Source: JAGQPD01 sp020426865
GTDB taxonomy: Bacteria > Planctomycetota > Planctomycetia > Pirellulales > Pirellulaceae
Assembly (NCBI GenBank): GCA_041399065.1
Contig: JAWKTN010000001.1
Coordinates: 248,001 to 312,000 of the forward strand
Length of the DNA stretch: 64,000 nucleotides
Direction: 5' to 3'
Part shown: positions 61,789 through 64,000 of the stretch, piece by piece
Position numbering within the stretch: the stretch's first letter is position 1
Layout of the letters: each line of letters opens with the position of its first letter
Notes under the pieces: model-generated
What the model saw: the letters and a program-made list of their open reading frames with translations, nothing else
Database searches by the model: none
Told to the model about the DNA's origin: nothing
Position numbers and translations under genes: made by a program

Positions 61789-62292
61789 TTAGCTGAGGGC
61801 GATCATTGCTTGATAGGCGGTTGCAGGTGCCAAGGCAGCCGGCTCGTTTTGCTCCAGTGCCGAAAGCACCTCGCGGATCTCGGGATGCTTTGCCCGTAAC
61901 TTCGAATCGTGCAGCACGTGGTGCGCACCCTTGCAGAATTCGATCGATGTCGCACGCTTGGTGAGCCCACTGAGCACAGTTAACACACCAACTTTGCCTA
62001 GGGCAATCAAACCTTCACCAGCGACCCAGCGTACGTCGGGATCCTCGTCCTCAAGGGCCACCATTAACGCCGGTGCCGCAACAGGATCACTAATCGCAGC
62101 CAAACATTTGGCCGCTTCCCAACGCACATGGCGGTCGCGGTCAATCAGCGAATTGACGAGAGCTCGGACGATTTCCGGCCCCTCCCGCTGAACAATTGCC
62201 GCCCGTGTCCGCTCCCGTTTCGCCGCGTCCGAATCCGCCAGATCAGCGATCATCCGGCCAACCTCTTCGCTCACTTCTTCATGGTAAGTCAT
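61789..62292 (-). CDS. HEAT-repeat protein
   Basis: 167 residues; GGAG lies upstream of the ATG. Several PBS-lyase/HEAT-like helical repeats: GPEIVRALVNSLIDRDRHVRWEAAKCLAAISD, PVAAPALMVALEDEDPDVRWVAGEGLIALGK, VGVLTVLSGLTKRATSIEFCKGAHHVLHDSKL, EIREVLSALEQNEP. No enzyme motif. HEAT proteins of this size act as protein-binding scaffolds. It is transcribed away from the GspE-like ATPase gene that starts at 62411. Confidence 0.85.
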   Translation of the reverse strand: MTYHEEVSEEVGRMIADLADSDAAKRERTRAAIVQREGPEIVRALVNSLIDRDRHVRWEAAKCLAAISDPVAAPALMVALEDEDPDVRWVAGEGLIALGKVGVLTVLSGLTKRATSIEFCKGAHHVLHDSKLRAKHPEIREVLSALEQNEPAALAPATAYQAMIALS

Positions 62293-62410
62293 GACTGCTG
62301 CTCCTATATGTCGCGAAAACCTGTTGCCGCGAAGGGCACTTCACTACCTGCAACCGATTACTACCATTATTAAAACAATGCATTAGCTCATTCACTACTA
62401 ATCGCCGCAA

Positions 62411-63811
62411 TTGGCGGGCCAATCGTTAAAAAACTACGGGATTACTTCTTTCAACGCAGGCACGCAATTTGAACTGGAATTCAATTACTGGAATCCAATC
62501 GACCGTTTCAATCGCCTGCATCGGAGCCGCAAGATCATGGAAATGCTCAATAGCGAACGCCATTTACGCCCCCATTTGGCGCAGAATTTTCTTTCAGCGA
62601 TCGATGCAACGGGCGGCATCATCACGGTTGACAATACCGAGGCATGTGCGGTGGCGTTGGTTCGGGATGCCATCCTCGGCAACGCTTCGGACATCCATTT
62701 CCTGCCGTGTGACGATGTGATTCATATTCGCCTTCGAATTGACGGACGGTTGTTGGACGCGGTGCGCATGCCGACGCATCAAGCGATTCGCATCGTTCGA
62801 CATTTCAAGACGCTTTCCGACCTCGATCCGATGCCCGCCATGACGCCACTCGTTGCGCGGCGTTCGATTGATGTTGATGGTCGAACGATCGATATCCGAG
62901 TAGCAACCGTCCCATCGATTGGCGGTGAAAAGATGGTGCTACGGCTCCTCAATCGACGGCAACTCCAACATCGCGTACACGAATTGGGAATGCACGACGA
63001 AGAGCTTGACGAGATTCGTCGGTGGCTGCGGCACGTCACGGGAATGTTCGTCGTCACGGGCCCGACCGGCTCAGGAAAAACGACGACGCTTTATGCCTTA
63101 CTGCAGGAGTTGCGTCTGCATGAACGGAGCGTCGTAACGATCGAGAATCCAGTCGAATATCGCGTCGACGGGATCACGCAGATCCAGGTTGACGAGCATC
63201 ATCAATTGACGTTTTCGGAAGGAGTGCGGGCGACATTAAGGTTGGACGTCGATTACATCTTGCTGGGTGAGGTTCGCGATGCCGCGTCGGCTCACGCTGC
63301 CATGGAAGCCAGTTCCACCGGTCGCACGCTGATGACGACGATGCATGCCCGCGATGCCGTCGGAGCGGTCACCGCCTTGCGCAACTGGGGACTTAGCGAC
63401 CACGAGATCGCCACCGCCATGGAGGTCGTCATCGCTCAACGACTCGTCCGTAAACTCTGCACCAACTGTCGCATCCACGAATCCCCACGGGACGACGAAG
63501 CCGAATGGCTACATTCGTTGAAGATTCCCGTACCTGAAGTCACGTGGCATGCCGGTGCGTGCGACGATTGTCGCGGTCTTGGGTATCTCGGCAGAACCGG
63601 CATCTTTGAAGTGTGGCGAGTCAGCGCCGAAGACTATCACGCGATTGTCGAACACTGTGACGAGCGAAGTTTACGGGAACAACTCGCCCGGCGTGGCCAT
63701 CGAGCCCTATTGACCAACGGAATGACCGTTGCCACTGACGGCACCACGTCGCTCGACGAACTACGACAATTGGGTGCGTTTTTTGTTCCTCCAATCGGCG
63801 ACCAAACCTAG
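62411..63811 (+). CDS. GspE/PilB-like secretion ATPase
   Basis: 466 residues from a TTG, or 424 from an ATG at 62537 preceded by GGAG; the domain begins only at about residue 75, so either is possible. Features: DAILGNASDIHFLPC (arm of the N2-like domain), Walker A GPTGSGKTTT (about 218-227), IENPVEYRVDGITQIQVD, an Asp-box region YILLGEVRDAASAHAAMEA (Walker B GEVRD), THA/TMHARDAVGA histidine box, and the CTNC...CDDC zinc motif of GspE/PilB. A type II secretion or type IV pilus motor is implied, but no pilus or secretion genes are next to it. The C-terminus is normal. Confidence 0.88.
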   Translation: MAGQSLKNYGITSFNAGTQFELEFNYWNPIDRFNRLHRSRKIMEMLNSERHLRPHLAQNFLSAIDATGGIITVDNTEACAVALVRDAILGNASDIHFLPCDDVIHIRLRIDGRLLDAVRMPTHQAIRIVRHFKTLSDLDPMPAMTPLVARRSIDVDGRTIDIRVATVPSIGGEKMVLRLLNRRQLQHRVHELGMHDEELDEIRRWLRHVTGMFVVTGPTGSGKTTTLYALLQELRLHERSVVTIENPVEYRVDGITQIQVDEHHQLTFSEGVRATLRLDVDYILLGEVRDAASAHAAMEASSTGRTLMTTMHARDAVGAVTALRNWGLSDHEIATAMEVVIAQRLVRKLCTNCRIHESPRDDEAEWLHSLKIPVPEVTWHAGACDDCRGLGYLGRTGIFEVWRVSAEDYHAIVEHCDERSLREQLARRGHRALLTNGMTVATDGTTSLDELRQLGAFFVPPIGDQT

Positions 63812-63877
63812 CAATAAGTCGCCATGTATGTCGTATTGGCACGTCTCCCATCTTCCAACCTTCATCTTTCCCCCATA

Positions 63878-64000
63878 TTCCTGTCCCCATTTTCCTGCCC
63901 CCATTTTCCTGCCCCCATTTTCCTGCCCCCATTTTCCTGCCCAAACCCTTCCTGCCCAAACCCTTCCTGCCCAAACCCTTCCTGCCCAAACCCTTCCTGC
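63878..64000. repeat. Two-type 15-bp tandem array running off the window
   Basis: After the ATPase gene, a block of CCCCATTTTCCTGCC units (about 3-4 copies) is followed by CAAACCCTTCCTGCC units (at least 3-4 copies), all sharing CCTGCC. The array reaches the last base of the window, so its full length is unknown. The minus-strand translation is a low-complexity GRKGL/GRKMG/GQENG repeat, probably not a protein. Confidence 0.9.

Noticed and set aside
63621..63989. Minus-strand open frame with GRKGL repeats
   Set aside because: It is the reverse of the 15-bp tandem array plus the antisense of the ATPase gene.
63878..64000. Possible CRISPR array
   Set aside because: Units are adjacent 15-bp tandems with no spacers.

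Overview
The window looks like chromosomal DNA from a marine-type planctomycete (Pirellulales-like). I infer this from gene content, not from a marker gene. Large exported proteins begin with the planctomycete 'LE.LE.R.V' leader and end in dockerin-type EF-hand repeats. Also present are PEP-CTERM sorting tails, DUF1552 and DUF1592/1588-type cytochromes, a PVC-type CxxCH protein fused to a ThuA domain, three DUF1080 (3-keto-glycoside hydrolase-like) proteins, a sulfatase, and GC-rich dispersed palindromes. I see no rRNA, tRNA, phage or CRISPR.

Layout. 0.1-3.9 kb: secreted M60-like metallopeptidase with LamG and dockerin. 3.96-5.83 kb: IS1634-like insertion sequence with a frameshifted transposase. 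5.83-6.85 kb: non-coding palindrome-rich repeat, with a diverged inverted copy at 47.1-47.6 kb. 6.8-9.2 kb: ArsS-like radical SAM gene followed by a fusion of two associated transferase domains. 9.3-11.8 kb: secreted protein and a PQQ-type beta-propeller. 11.9-12.6 kb: cold-shock protein and RRM protein. 13.1-21.7 kb: nine tightly packed minus-strand genes (beta-propeller, thioesterase, DUF1080, SDR, SIS isomerase, MetE-like, UlaG-like lactonase, atypical Nramp-fold transporter, MDR dehydrogenase). 21.9-25.3 kb: small secreted proteins, macro-domain protein, DUF1080, DinB. 25.4-29.9 kb: a 1503-residue exported xylan-degrading protein (esterase, E-set, esterase, linker domain, GH10, GH62), divergent from a MarR regulator.

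30.8-33.3 kb: gene-free region with about nine copies of a GTAGA-type imperfect repeat, next to a decayed REP-associated (Y1) transposase. 33.6-38.3 kb: DUF1592-type cytochrome, DUF1552 and CorA, the last two translationally coupled. 38.5-40.7 kb: trypsin-like protease with ten TPRs. 40.7-44.3 kb: DHDPS-family aldolase, epimerase and a second atypical Nramp-fold transporter. 44.5-48.8 kb: two PEP-CTERM proteins, a sulfatase and the second repeat copy. 48.8-55.4 kb: alpha/beta hydrolase, PVC-type cytochrome-ThuA protein whose signal peptide lies in another frame, DUF1080, AEC transporter. 55.6-61.1 kb: 1814-residue CotH/lamin-tail/beta-helix/dockerin protein. 61.1-64 kb: PEP-CTERM remnant, HEAT-repeat protein, GspE-like ATPase, and a 15-bp tandem array running off the end.

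Taken together the genes fit a polysaccharide and glycoprotein degrader: secreted hydrolases, esterases, a sulfatase and a peptidase outside, propeller and cytochrome proteins at the envelope, and soluble sugar-handling operons inside. The most interesting candidates are the nine-gene operon with a non-canonical Nramp-fold transporter, the GH10-GH62 bis-esterase, and the repeat array beside the decayed RAYT transposase.
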